From NCBI RefSeq assembly GCF_001723355.1, contig NZ_LPWE01000013.1:434001-498000 (forward strand): 64,000 nucleotides of DNA, given 5' to 3'. Shown in pieces: positions 45,992 to 54,607 of the stretch. The stretch's first letter is position 1. The number at the start of each line of letters is the position of its first letter. The position numbers and the translations under genes are program-made. The stretch comes from Methyloceanibacter stevinii (lineage in GTDB: Bacteria > Pseudomonadota > Alphaproteobacteria > Rhizobiales > Methyloligellaceae). Below the pieces are notes generated by a model. That model did no database searches. It saw only the letters and a program-made list of their open reading frames with translations, and was not told the DNA's origin.

Positions 45992-48217
45992 ATGACCCGC
46001 CAATACGAACTCGTCGAACGCATCCTGAGCTATCAGCCCTCGGCCAACGAGGCCTTGCTGAATCGCGCCTATGTCTATGCGATGAAGGCGCATGGCAATC
46101 AGAAGCGCGCGTCGGGAGCCCCGTATTTCTCGCACCCGCTCGAAGTGGCGGCGATTTTGGCCGACATGCGCCTGGACGATGCGACCATCGCCACGGCGCT
46201 GCTCCATGACACGATCGAGGATACCGAGGCGACGCGCAGCGAGATCGATGCGCTGTTCGGTGCGGAAATCGGCACGCTCGTCGACGGGCTAACCAAGATC
46301 AAGAAGCTCGACCTCGTCACCAAAAAGGCCGAGCAGGCGGAGAACTTCCGCAAACTTCTCCTCGCCATCTCCAGCGACATCCGGGTCCTCCTCGTTAAGC
46401 TCGCCGACCGTCTGCACAACATGCGGACGCTTGAGCACATGAAGCCGGCCAAGCGCCGGACCATCGCCGAAGAGACGATGGATATTTACGCGCCGCTTGC
46501 GGGCCGCATGGGCATGCAATGGCTGCGCGAAGAGCTCGAGGATCTGTCGTTCCGTTGGCTCAACCCCGAGGCCTACGCCACCGTGTCGGAGCGGCTGCGG
46601 GTCTTGCGCCAGGACAATCAGGGGCTCATCGACGAAATTCACGGCGCGTTGACGTCGAAGCTCAAGGCCGCGCGGGTGAAGGCCATCGTCGCCGGGCGGG
46701 AGAAGAAGCCCTACGCCATCTGGAGCAAGATGGAGCGGAAGCAGATCTCCCTTGAACAACTGTCGGATATCTATGCGTTTCGCATCGTCGTTCCGAAGAT
46801 GCCGGACTGCTACCGGGCGCTCGCCGTGGTTCATACGAGCTGGCATACCGTGCCGGGACGCTTCAAGGATTACATCTCCAATCCCAAGCAGAACGACTAT
46901 CAGTCCATCCACACGACGATCGTCGGCCCCAAGCATCAGCGTGTGGAGTTGCAGATCCGCACCGAGGAGATGCACTCGATCGCCGAGTATGGCGTCGCCG
47001 CCCACGCGCTCTACAAAGAGGGGGGCAGCGGCAAGCGGGTTCCGGCACAAGACTCAAGCGCATACAGATGGTTGACCCATCTGGTTGGGATTTTGCTCGA
47101 AGGCGACAATCCGGAAGAGTTCCTGGAGCACACGAAACTCGAGCTCTTCCACGACCAGGTCTTCTGCTTCACGCCCAAGGGGCGGCTGATCGCACTGCCG
47201 CGCGGCGCCAATTGCATCGATTTCGCCTACGCGGTCCACACGCAGGTGGGTAACACCGCCGTGGGCGCAAAGATCAACGGACGTCCCATGCCCCTCGCCA
47301 CGACGCTGCGGAATGGCGACGAGGTCGAAATCGTCTGCTCGGACGCCCAGTCGCCGCCCGTGGCCTGGGAGCGCTTGGCGGTCACCGGCAAGGCGCGCTC
47401 GGCCATCCGGCGGGCGTCGCGCGATGCCGTGCGGCTCCAATACGACAAGCTCGGCCGGGAGATCCTCGATCGCGCCTTCCGCCGCCACGGTCAGTCATTC
47501 AGCGAGGATGCCATCGCCAAGGCGCTGCCGCGCTTGTCACAAAAGACGGCCGAAGATGTCGTGACCGCCGTGGGCCGTGGCGAGCTGACGTCGACCGATG
47601 TGTTTCGCGCGGCTTTTCCGGAGGAAATCGCCGGCCCCATGCCCAAGCGCCGCCGGCAGGTGAAACGCAGCGACGAAGGCTGGTTCGGCCTCGGCAAGGT
47701 CATGGGACTGAAATTCCGCTGGCCTGGCTCGGGGAGCAAGGGCCGCGTCGAAGGTCCTGCGGGCCCGGAAGGCATCCCCATTCGCGGTCTGAAGAGCGGA
47801 CTTCCGGTGCATTTCGCCGAAGGCGGCGCCATACCGGGCGACCGGATCGTCGGGATTCTCTCGCCGGGACACGGGATCACGATTTATCCGATCCACGCGG
47901 CCGCGCTGAAGGCGTTCGACGACGAGCCGGAACGGTGGATCGACGTCACCTGGGACATCGACGAGGACAATCCGCAGCGTTTTCCGGCGAAGATTGCGGT
48001 GACGGCCATGAACGAGCCAGGCAGTCTCGCCCAGATTGCGACGGTGATCGGCGAGGTCGACGGCAACATCCAGAATATCAAGATGACCAACCAGGTTGCC
48101 GACTACACGGAGATGCTGATCGACCTGGACGTGTGGGACCTGCAGCATCTCAACGAGATTTTGACCGGTTTGCGCGCGCGCGACGTTGTCAGCAGCGCCA
48201 CCCGGTCCGAAGACTAA
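45992..48217 (+). CDS. Bifunctional (p)ppGpp synthetase/hydrolase (Rsh, RelA/SpoT family)
   Basis: This controls the stringent response by making and degrading (p)ppGpp. The 741-residue protein has the HD hydrolase domain (HPLEVAAILADM, ATALLHDTIEDTEAT), the synthetase domain (GREKKPYAIWSKMERKQISL, YISNPKQNDYQSIHTTIVGP), a TGS domain (DQVFCFTPKGRLIALPRGAN) and a C-terminal ACT domain (AVTAMNEPGSLAQIATVIGE). Intact hydrolase motifs and the single-copy context mark it as a Rel/Rsh enzyme. The ATG at 45992 fits the family N-terminus TRQYELVERILSYQP. It follows rpoZ. Confidence 0.95.
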   Translation: MTRQYELVERILSYQPSANEALLNRAYVYAMKAHGNQKRASGAPYFSHPLEVAAILADMRLDDATIATALLHDTIEDTEATRSEIDALFGAEIGTLVDGLTKIKKLDLVTKKAEQAENFRKLLLAISSDIRVLLVKLADRLHNMRTLEHMKPAKRRTIAEETMDIYAPLAGRMGMQWLREELEDLSFRWLNPEAYATVSERLRVLRQDNQGLIDEIHGALTSKLKAARVKAIVAGREKKPYAIWSKMERKQISLEQLSDIYAFRIVVPKMPDCYRALAVVHTSWHTVPGRFKDYISNPKQNDYQSIHTTIVGPKHQRVELQIRTEEMHSIAEYGVAAHALYKEGGSGKRVPAQDSSAYRWLTHLVGILLEGDNPEEFLEHTKLELFHDQVFCFTPKGRLIALPRGANCIDFAYAVHTQVGNTAVGAKINGRPMPLATTLRNGDEVEIVCSDAQSPPVAWERLAVTGKARSAIRRASRDAVRLQYDKLGREILDRAFRRHGQSFSEDAIAKALPRLSQKTAEDVVTAVGRGELTSTDVFRAAFPEEIAGPMPKRRRQVKRSDEGWFGLGKVMGLKFRWPGSGSKGRVEGPAGPEGIPIRGLKSGLPVHFAEGGAIPGDRIVGILSPGHGITIYPIHAAALKAFDDEPERWIDVTWDIDEDNPQRFPAKIAVTAMNEPGSLAQIATVIGEVDGNIQNIKMTNQVADYTEMLIDLDVWDLQHLNEILTGLRARDVVSSATRSED

Positions 48218-48318
48218 CGGCCTGCAAGATACTGGCACAAAGCGAAAAATAACCCCAAATATGTTAGGGCACGCGCCCGTAAGCGCGAATGCGGGAATTC
48301 GCCTGCAACGAGGTAGAG

Positions 48319-48855
48319 ATGCTGTTCAAGCGCCGCGAGGCGGAAAGTTGGCTGAACCGGGTACGGGTGTCGCTGTGGCCGCGCCGCAGTTGGGGCCGCT
48401 CAACGCGCTACGTGGTGCACCGGGTGCGCCGCTTGAGCGCGACGCGCACGGCCGTCGCCTTGGGCTTCGCCGCGGGCGTCTTTATCTCGGCCACGCCGTT
48501 TATCGGTTTTCACATGATCCTGTCGGCCACGCTCGCGTGGATCGTCGGCGGCAGTATCGTCGCCGCGCTTCTCGGCACCTTCATCGGCAATCCGCTGACC
48601 TATCCGCTGTTCTGGGTCAGCAGCTACGAAGTGGGCTCGCTCATGTTGGGTCGGGGCGAGAACAAGGTCGAACTCGATCTTTCCGCCGGCATCTTTCAGA
48701 CCGAGCAGATCTGGACGCTTCTGAAACCGATGACCCTCGGCTCGATTCCCATCGGCATTGTGCTTGGCCTCCTAAGCTATGCCTTGGTGAGGCCGGCCGT
48801 GAACGCCTACCAGCATCGGCGCCGCGATCTTCGCTCCGCAAACGAAGTCGTGTGA
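48319..48855 (+). CDS. DUF2062 membrane protein
   Basis: This is a 178-residue inner-membrane protein. The ATG at 48319 has a GAGGTAGAG ribosome site. DUF2062 features are [40 protein letters not shown] and [20 protein letters not shown], plus a final membrane segment ([18 protein letters not shown]). The function is unknown. It lies between rsh and pdxJ with a 22-base gap to the latter, so it probably belongs to the pdxJ-acpS-lepB transcript. Confidence 0.88.
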   Translation: MLFKRREAESWLNRVRVSLWPRRSWGRSTRYVVHRVRRLSATRTAVALGFAAGVFISATPFIGFHMILSATLAWIVGGSIVAALLGTFIGNPLTYPLFWVSSYEVGSLMLGRGENKVELDLSAGIFQTEQIWTLLKPMTLGSIPIGIVLGLLSYALVRPAVNAYQHRRRDLRSANEVV

Positions 48856-48877
48856 ACGCGCCGGAAGGAGAGGTGAG

Positions 48878-49672
48878 GTGCAGAAGGTGACACGCGTCCC
48901 GAAGATCCGGCTGGGGATCAATATCGACCATGTGGCGACGTTGCGAAACGCGCGCGGCGGCACGCTGCCGGACCCAATTCGGGCGGCGCAACTTGCCGCG
49001 GATGCGGGTGCCGACAACATCACCGCTCATCTGCGTGAAGACCGCCGGCACATCCGCGACGACGATATTGCCCGGTTGCTCGCCGAGGTCGACTGCCCGC
49101 TCAACATGGAGATGGCCGCGACCGACGAGATGACCGGCATCGCGCTCGAGGCGAAACCGCCCTGGACCTGTCTGGTGCCCGAGCGGCGCGAGGAGCGGAC
49201 GACCGAAGGCGGTCTCGACGTGGTCGCGCAGCACAATGCGCTGGCGCCCGTTGTTGCGGCGTTGGCAGAGGCGGGCATCGAGGTATCGCTCTTCATCGGG
49301 GCGGAGCGCCCCCAGATCGAGGCGGCCGCGCGGCTGGCCGTGCCCGCGATCGAGATCCACACCGGAGGCTGGTGTGACGCGATTGCCGACGGCCGCGAGG
49401 ACGATGCCGAGAAGGAATGGCAGGCCATTGTCGACGGGGCCGCATACGCACATGGCCTGGGCCTCGAAGTTCATGCCGGCCACGGGCTCAACTATGCGAC
49501 CGCCGAGAAGATCTCGACGATTCCCGAAATCGTCGAGCTCAATATCGGCCACTTCCTGGTCGGCGAATCGGTCTTTGTCGGCCTCGGCGAATCCGTCCGG
49601 CGGATACGCGCGGCGATGGACCGGGGACGGGAAGCGCTGCGTCTCGGTGAGGGGGGCCGCATTGCATCATGA
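48878..49672 (+). CDS. pdxJ: Pyridoxine 5'-phosphate synthase
   Basis: PdxJ forms pyridoxine 5'-phosphate in the DXP-dependent vitamin B6 pathway. The 264-residue TIM barrel has [71 protein letters not shown] and [20 protein letters not shown], with the catalytic His/Glu and phosphate-binding residues. The start is GTG, preceded by GGAAGGAGAGG. The stop overlaps the acpS start by four bases (ATGA), which implies translational coupling. Confidence 0.96.
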   Translation: MQKVTRVPKIRLGINIDHVATLRNARGGTLPDPIRAAQLAADAGADNITAHLREDRRHIRDDDIARLLAEVDCPLNMEMAATDEMTGIALEAKPPWTCLVPERREERTTEGGLDVVAQHNALAPVVAALAEAGIEVSLFIGAERPQIEAAARLAVPAIEIHTGGWCDAIADGREDDAEKEWQAIVDGAAYAHGLGLEVHAGHGLNYATAEKISTIPEIVELNIGHFLVGESVFVGLGESVRRIRAAMDRGREALRLGEGGRIAS

Positions 49673-50073
49673 TCATCGGCCTGGGCAACGACATCATCGA
49701 TATCAGGCGCATCGAGAAGACCATCGAGCGCTACGGCGAACGTTTTCTCACGCGCGTCTTCACCGAGACCGAACGGGTGAAATCCGACCGGCGCAAGCTT
49801 AGAGCCGCCTCCTATGCCAAGCGCTTCGCGGCCAAGGAGGCCTGCGCCAAGGCGCTCGGGACCGGCTTCAGCCGCGGCGTCTTCTGGCATGACCTTGGCG
49901 TGGTCAATTTGCCGTCGGGGCGTCCCACCATGGCGCTCACGGGCGGTGCCGCGCGCATCCTGGACGAACTGCTCCCGGACGGCCACGAAGCCCAGATCGA
50001 TCTGACCATCACCGACGACTTCCCCACGGCCCAGGCGATTGTGATCATCTCCGCAATCCGCCGGTCGCCATAA
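49669..50073 (+). CDS. acpS: Holo-[acyl-carrier-protein] synthase
   Basis: AcpS attaches the phosphopantetheine arm of CoA to acyl carrier protein. The 134-residue protein has the metal-binding [30 protein letters not shown] and [17 protein letters not shown] with the second acidic ligand. The start overlaps the pdxJ stop. The frame is intact. It is followed by lepB after about 125 bases. Confidence 0.96.
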   Translation: MIIGLGNDIIDIRRIEKTIERYGERFLTRVFTETERVKSDRRKLRAASYAKRFAAKEACAKALGTGFSRGVFWHDLGVVNLPSGRPTMALTGGAARILDELLPDGHEAQIDLTITDDFPTAQAIVIISAIRRSP

Positions 50074-50197
50074 AATTGCGCCAGTATCCGCGTCCTTGGT
50101 TTGCTCAGGACCTGGGGAGGGGCTATAGGGGCTCCAACAACACTTGCTGAGAGGGTCGGCCTGCTGCGCGGGCCTTGTACCCTGAGGAGAGCGCCGT

Positions 50198-50953
50198 ATG
50201 AGCGTGGACGCGGAAAAGACGGCATCGAAGGGCGGTAACTGGGAGACGGTTCGCGTCGTCATTCACGCACTGATCCTGGCGCTGATCGTGCGCGTGTTCC
50301 TGTTTCAGCCGTTCAATATCCCGTCGGGTTCGATGATTCCGACCCTGCTCATCGGCGATTACCTGTTCGTCTCGAAATACAGCTACGGCTACAGCCGCTA
50401 TTCCTTTCCGTTCGGTCTGAACCTGTTCTCGGGACGCGTCTGGGCGGCGGAGCCCAAGCGCGGCGATGTGGTGGTATTCAAGCTGCCCCGCGACAACGAG
50501 ACCGACTACATCAAGCGTGTCATCGGCTTGCCCGGCGACGAGATCCAGATGATCCACGGCGTGCTCAACATCAACGGCAAGGCCGTGGACAAGGTGAAGG
50601 TCGACGATTTCGTCACGGAAGCCGTGGGCGGGCGCGACCGTCATTTCACCCGCTACATGGAAACCCTCCCCAATGGGGTCACCTATCCGGTGCTGGACCT
50701 CGTCAATGAGGGCGCCGGCGACAACACCGACGTCTACAAGGTGCCCGAAGGGCATTTCTTCATGATGGGCGACAATCGCGACAACTCCACGGACAGCCGC
50801 TTCTTGTCCGAGGTCGGTTTCGTGCCCTTCGAGAACCTCGTCGGCAAAGCGCAGGTCATCTTCTTCTCCATCGATGAGGACTCCAGCTTCTGGCAGGTCT
50901 GGCGGTGGCCGACAGATGTCCGGTGGGACCGCATCTTCAAGACGGTGAACTAG
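50198..50953 (+). CDS. lepB: Signal peptidase I
   Basis: LepB is the inner-membrane peptidase that cleaves signal peptides. The 251-residue protein has one N-terminal membrane segment (IHALILALIVRVFLFQPFN), box B with the nucleophile (IPSGSMIPTLLIGDYLFVSK), the general-base lysine (TDYIKRVIGLPGDEIQM) and box E (MMGDNRDNSTDSRFLSEVGF). The start is ATG with CTGAGGAGAG upstream. It is four bases before rnc, so the two are co-translated. Confidence 0.96.
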   Translation: MSVDAEKTASKGGNWETVRVVIHALILALIVRVFLFQPFNIPSGSMIPTLLIGDYLFVSKYSYGYSRYSFPFGLNLFSGRVWAAEPKRGDVVVFKLPRDNETDYIKRVIGLPGDEIQMIHGVLNINGKAVDKVKVDDFVTEAVGGRDRHFTRYMETLPNGVTYPVLDLVNEGAGDNTDVYKVPEGHFFMMGDNRDNSTDSRFLSEVGFVPFENLVGKAQVIFFSIDEDSSFWQVWRWPTDVRWDRIFKTVN

Positions 50954-50957
50954 GCTC

Positions 50958-51671
50958 GTGGCCAAGCGGCGCATCTCGGATGTCGGTGTCCTAGCCGAGC
51001 GCATCGGACACAGTTTCAACAAGCCCGCGCTGCTGACCTTGGCGCTGACTCATGCAAGTGCGCGCCCCGGCTCCAAGCCCAACGAAGACAACGAGCGTCT
51101 CGAGTTTCTCGGCGACCGCGTGCTGGGCCTGTCGATCGCGCAGTTGCTGTCGGAACGCTATCCGGAAGCCAGCGAAGGCGAATTGGCGCGATGGTTCAAC
51201 CATCTCGTCCGGACGGAGACCTGCGCCGAAGCAGGCCAAAGCTGGCAGTTGGGCGATTTCATCTTGATGAGCGGCGGCGAAGCGGGTTCCGGCGGACGGC
51301 GCAAGAAGACGATCCTCGCCAATGCGTGCGAGGCGGTTCTGGGTGCGGTGTTCTCCGACGCGGGCTATGACGCGGCGCGCGAGCTTGTCTGGCGCACCTG
51401 GGCGCCGTATCTCGCCGAACTGAAGGAGGCCGCGCCGGACGCAAAGTCGGTCCTGCAGGAATGGGCGCAAGGGCGTCAGCTGCCGCTTCCGAACTATATC
51501 GAGGTCTCGCGCGAAGGCCCCGACCATGCGCCGCTCTTCACGGCGGAGGTCCACGTGGAGGGGGTGGCGCCCGAACGCGGCGAAGGCTTGAACAAGCGCG
51601 CGGCGGAGCAAGCCGCGGCGCTGGCGATGCTCCTGCGGGAAGGTGTCTGGCAGGCTTCCGCCAATGACTGA
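50958..51671 (+). CDS. rnc: Ribonuclease III
   Basis: This double-strand-specific RNase processes rRNA and mRNA. The 237-residue protein has the signature NERLEFLGDRVLGLSIAQLL with the catalytic acidic pair, LARWFNHLVRTETCAEAGQS, ILANACEAVLGAVFSDAGYD (second acidic site) and a C-terminal dsRNA-binding domain (SVLQEWAQGRQLPLPNYIEV, KRAAEQAAALAML). The start is GTG. Its end overlaps the era start by eight bases. Confidence 0.96.
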   Translation: MAKRRISDVGVLAERIGHSFNKPALLTLALTHASARPGSKPNEDNERLEFLGDRVLGLSIAQLLSERYPEASEGELARWFNHLVRTETCAEAGQSWQLGDFILMSGGEAGSGGRRKKTILANACEAVLGAVFSDAGYDAARELVWRTWAPYLAELKEAAPDAKSVLQEWAQGRQLPLPNYIEVSREGPDHAPLFTAEVHVEGVAPERGEGLNKRAAEQAAALAMLLREGVWQASAND

Positions 51672-52578
51672 CACCACAGACACCCCAACGCGCTGCGGCT
51701 TCGTCGCCCTGATCGGCGCGCCCAATAGCGGCAAGTCCACACTGACCAACGCGCTTGTCGGCGCGAAGGTGTCGATCGTCACCCACAAGGCGCAGACGAC
51801 GCGCGGCCCCGTACGCGGCATCGTGCTCGCAGGCGATGCGCAAGTCATTCTGGTGGATACGCCCGGTATCTTTCAGCCCAAGCGCCGGCTCGATCGCGCT
51901 ATGGCGCAAGCGGCCTGGGAACGGGCAGGGGATGCGGACATCGTTGCCCTCGTGGTGGATGCGGCGCGCGGACTGGACGAGAAGCTGGAACCCATTGTCG
52001 AGCAGCTCCCTGAGCTGAACCGTCCCGTGATCGCGGTGCTCAACAAGATCGATCTCGTGAAGAAGCCGGACCTCTTGAAGCTGACATCCGAGCTTCTGGG
52101 TCTCAAGGCGTTTGCGGAGATCTTCATGGTGTCGGCGCTGACGGGCGATGGCGTCGACGACCTTCGGGCCTACCTGGCGGGCGCCGTTCCCGAAGGACCG
52201 TGGCTGTTCCCGGAAGACCAGCTTTCCGATGCCTCGCTCCGGCAGACCGCCGCCGAGATTACGCGCGAGAAGCTGTTCCTGCGCCTCCACGAAGAACTGC
52301 CTTATGCGCTGACGGTCGAAACGACGGACTGGAAGGTGCTCAAGGATGAGAGCGTGCGCATCGAGCAGACCATCTTCGTCGAGCGCGAAAGCCAGCGCCG
52401 CATCGTACTCGGCGCCAAGGGACAGATGATCAAGGAAATCGGCCAGGCCTCGCGCGAGGACATTGCCGAGATCGCCGGCGTGCCCGTGCATCTGTTCCTG
52501 TTCGTGAAGGTACGCGAGCGCTGGGGCGAAGATCCCGAGCGCTTCCGCGAGATGGGTCTCGACTATCCCAAGAAATAG
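51664..52578 (+). CDS. era: GTPase Era
   Basis: Era is a GTPase that binds 16S rRNA and is needed for 30S assembly. The 304-residue protein has G1 ALIGAPNSGKSTLTNALVGA, G2 with TRGPVRGI, G3 LVDTPGIF, G4 VLNKIDLVKKPDLLKLTSEL and a KH domain (RESQRRIVLGAKGQMIKEIG). The start overlaps the rnc stop, giving the classic rnc-era coupling. The recO gene follows after 61 bases. Confidence 0.97.
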   Translation: MTDTTDTPTRCGFVALIGAPNSGKSTLTNALVGAKVSIVTHKAQTTRGPVRGIVLAGDAQVILVDTPGIFQPKRRLDRAMAQAAWERAGDADIVALVVDAARGLDEKLEPIVEQLPELNRPVIAVLNKIDLVKKPDLLKLTSELLGLKAFAEIFMVSALTGDGVDDLRAYLAGAVPEGPWLFPEDQLSDASLRQTAAEITREKLFLRLHEELPYALTVETTDWKVLKDESVRIEQTIFVERESQRRIVLGAKGQMIKEIGQASREDIAEIAGVPVHLFLFVKVRERWGEDPERFREMGLDYPKK

Positions 52579-52639
52579 TCCGCCTGGCGCCGTCACGCCG
52601 GACTAGGCAAAGCCGCGAAAGTTAGGCCAAGCTGCCGCT

Positions 52640-53371
52640 ATGGACTGGAGCGACGAAGGCATCTTCCTGAGCGGCAAGCCACTTGGCGAGGCCAACCTCA
52701 TCGCCGAGGTGTTGACGCTCGAGCATGGCCGCCATCTCGGCCTGGTGCGCGGAGGGCGCTCCCGCCGCATTCGCCCGACGCTCCAACCCGGCAACCTCGT
52801 CCGCGTCACTTGGCGCGCGCGTCTTGCCGAGCATCTCGGCGGTTATAATGTCGAACTGATGGAGGCCCACGGGGCACGCGCGCTCGACGACCCGCGCGCG
52901 CTTGCGGCGATCGGCATGCTCGGTGAGTTCGTGAAGCTCCTGCCCGAACGGGACCCGCACCCGGAGCTCTACGCCACGACGCTGCATGTGCTGCGGTCCT
53001 TCGCCGAGCCCGATATCTGGCCGGCGCTGCTCGTGTACTGGGAGATGCAGCTGCTCCAGGAGATCGGTTTCGGTCTCGACCTCACGTCCTGTGCCGCGAC
53101 GGGGAGCACGGAGGAGCTTATCTACGTGTCGCCGAAATCGGGGCGGGCGGTCAGCCGCGAGGCCGGCACTCCCTACGCGGACAAGATGCTGCCGCTGCCG
53201 CAATTTCTGATCGACAGTTCCGCCTCGCTCGCCCCCACCGACGTCGTCGCGGGCTTCGGGCTCACCGGCTTCTTTCTGGAGAGGGACGCGCTCGCGCCGC
53301 ACGGCCTCAAATTCCCCGATGCGCGCAACCGCCTGCTCGATCTCCTACGGCGGGAGCCTCACGCCGCTTGA
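52640..53371 (+). CDS. recO: DNA repair protein RecO
   Basis: RecO helps load RecA onto SSB-coated DNA in the RecFOR pathway. The 243-residue protein has an OB-fold N-terminus (WSDEGIFLSGKPLGEANLIA, VLTLEHGRHLGLVRGGRSRR), the middle helical domain (DDPRALAAIGMLGEFVKLLP, PALLVYWEMQLLQEIGFGLD) and a C-terminus LLDLLRREPHAA. The last ~20 bases of the gene are repeated at 54556-54584 behind the next gene. The frame is intact, so an insertion at this place would leave RecO unchanged. Confidence 0.95.
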   Translation: MDWSDEGIFLSGKPLGEANLIAEVLTLEHGRHLGLVRGGRSRRIRPTLQPGNLVRVTWRARLAEHLGGYNVELMEAHGARALDDPRALAAIGMLGEFVKLLPERDPHPELYATTLHVLRSFAEPDIWPALLVYWEMQLLQEIGFGLDLTSCAATGSTEELIYVSPKSGRAVSREAGTPYADKMLPLPQFLIDSSASLAPTDVVAGFGLTGFFLERDALAPHGLKFPDARNRLLDLLRREPHAA

Positions 53372-53379
53372 GGCGACTC
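53351..53379. repeat. 29-bp direct repeat, left copy (3' end of recO)
   Basis: This is a perfect match, over 29 bases, to 54556-54584; the flanking bases differ on both sides. It spans the last seven codons of recO and eight bases beyond the stop. It contains an imperfect palindrome, GCCTCA-N7-TGAGGC (53356-53361 and 53369-53374). Confidence 0.95.
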
Positions 53380-53399
53380 CCACTGCTATTGAGGGACAG

Positions 53400-54551
53400 A
53401 TGACGCTGTTTCCTGAAGGTCCAAGAGCACGCAGAGAATACAAGGTGCGTGGTGAACGTCCCTTTGACTTCTACAACTCGTGCGGCCGTGCAGGTTACGA
53501 CGAGTTTCGGGCATTGGTGAACGCGTGGCTCTCCGCGTTGCCTGCGCCAGATCAGCAGGAACTCATCGCGAGGATGCGGCGTGGAAGCGACCGAGAGTTC
53601 GACAGTGGAATTGTGGAGCTTGTTGTCCACACATTACTCGTGCGGTTGGGATTTGAGGTCGAGGTCCATCCGCAACTCTCCCATACGAGCCGCCGACCCG
53701 ATTTCCTTGCAAAACTAGCCGACACCGATCAGCACATTTTCGTTGAAGTAACAACGATGAACCCGCCCGAAAGGACAACTGCGGAAAGAAACAGGGAGGA
53801 CATGCTGTTCGAAACAATAAACCGGGCAAGACTCCCTGCTGGCTGCTACCTGGGATACGAACTCATCGAAGGATCTCCCCGAAGTCCGGCATTGCGCAGA
53901 GTCGCTTCCACTGTGGAGCAGTGGGCACAAAGGAACAACCAACTTGCAAGAAAAGCCATCGTCTCCGAAGTCTTCGACTTCGATGGTTGGACTGTAGAAC
54001 TCCAGTTGATTGCTGGAGAAAGCAAAAAGGTGGCTTCTAGAGCGATCGGATTGATGGGTACTGAAGCCAGGTGGATCGCTCCACACCTGGACCTTCGCTC
54101 CGCTCTTGAACGTAAGGCGCGCCGGTACGGTGAATTGAATGCGCCATATCTCATCGTTGCAGCCGAAGCCAGGGAGGACATGTGGAACACAGGAAGTTCC
54201 TCGGAGACGATGCTTGACGCGTTGCTCGGAGATAGGGTCTTTCGCGTGGTCAAGGGACGTAGACCGACGCCTGGACGTGCAAGGAATGGGTTCTGGTTCG
54301 CCCGGGGTGCACCATGCAATCAAAACGTCAGCGGGGTGCTCACAATTCCGACGAGCCAACTATGGGCTTTGCGCAGCACTCATCATCAAGCGCTTTTGGC
54401 GATCAACCCATGGGCACAACATCTACTGCCAGATGAGTTTCGCAGGTTGCGCAACATCGGAAGAACCGACGATGGCTGGAGTGTGCAGGAAAACAATCTG
54501 TTGGCCGACCTGCTTGACGTGCCCGAGCCGTGGCCTCCCGAAGAGCAATAA
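53400..54551 (+). CDS. Accessory protein with PD-(D/E)XK nuclease-like motif
   Basis: This is a 383-residue cytosolic protein with no named relative recognised. The ATG at 53400 follows GAGGGAC. Residues about 66-120 have the layout of a PD-(D/E)XK nuclease core: Glu73 in a helix (GIVELVVHTLL), a PD pair (SHTSRRPDFLAKL, Asp101) and a strand HIFVEVTTM (Glu116-Val-Thr, where Lys would be classical). The remainder is mixed alpha/beta with no clear second domain. Codon use is more AT-rich than in recO and parC. It is the only gene between the two copies of the 29-bp repeat. A defence or restriction role is a hypothesis. Confidence 0.72.
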   Translation: MTLFPEGPRARREYKVRGERPFDFYNSCGRAGYDEFRALVNAWLSALPAPDQQELIARMRRGSDREFDSGIVELVVHTLLVRLGFEVEVHPQLSHTSRRPDFLAKLADTDQHIFVEVTTMNPPERTTAERNREDMLFETINRARLPAGCYLGYELIEGSPRSPALRRVASTVEQWAQRNNQLARKAIVSEVFDFDGWTVELQLIAGESKKVASRAIGLMGTEARWIAPHLDLRSALERKARRYGELNAPYLIVAAEAREDMWNTGSSSETMLDALLGDRVFRVVKGRRPTPGRARNGFWFARGAPCNQNVSGVLTIPTSQLWALRSTHHQALLAINPWAQHLLPDEFRRLRNIGRTDDGWSVQENNLLADLLDVPEPWPPEEQ

Positions 54552-54555
54552 TTGC

Positions 54556-54584
54556 CGGGAGCCTCACGCCGCTTGAGGCGACTC
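54556..54584. repeat. 29-bp direct repeat, right copy
   Basis: This is identical to 53351-53379. It lies five bases after the stop of the accessory gene and 23 bases before the parC start. Together with the left copy it brackets a 1.2-kb segment that contains only one gene. Confidence 0.95.
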
Positions 54585-54607
54585 ACGCGATGGGTTAGCC
54601 AAACGAT

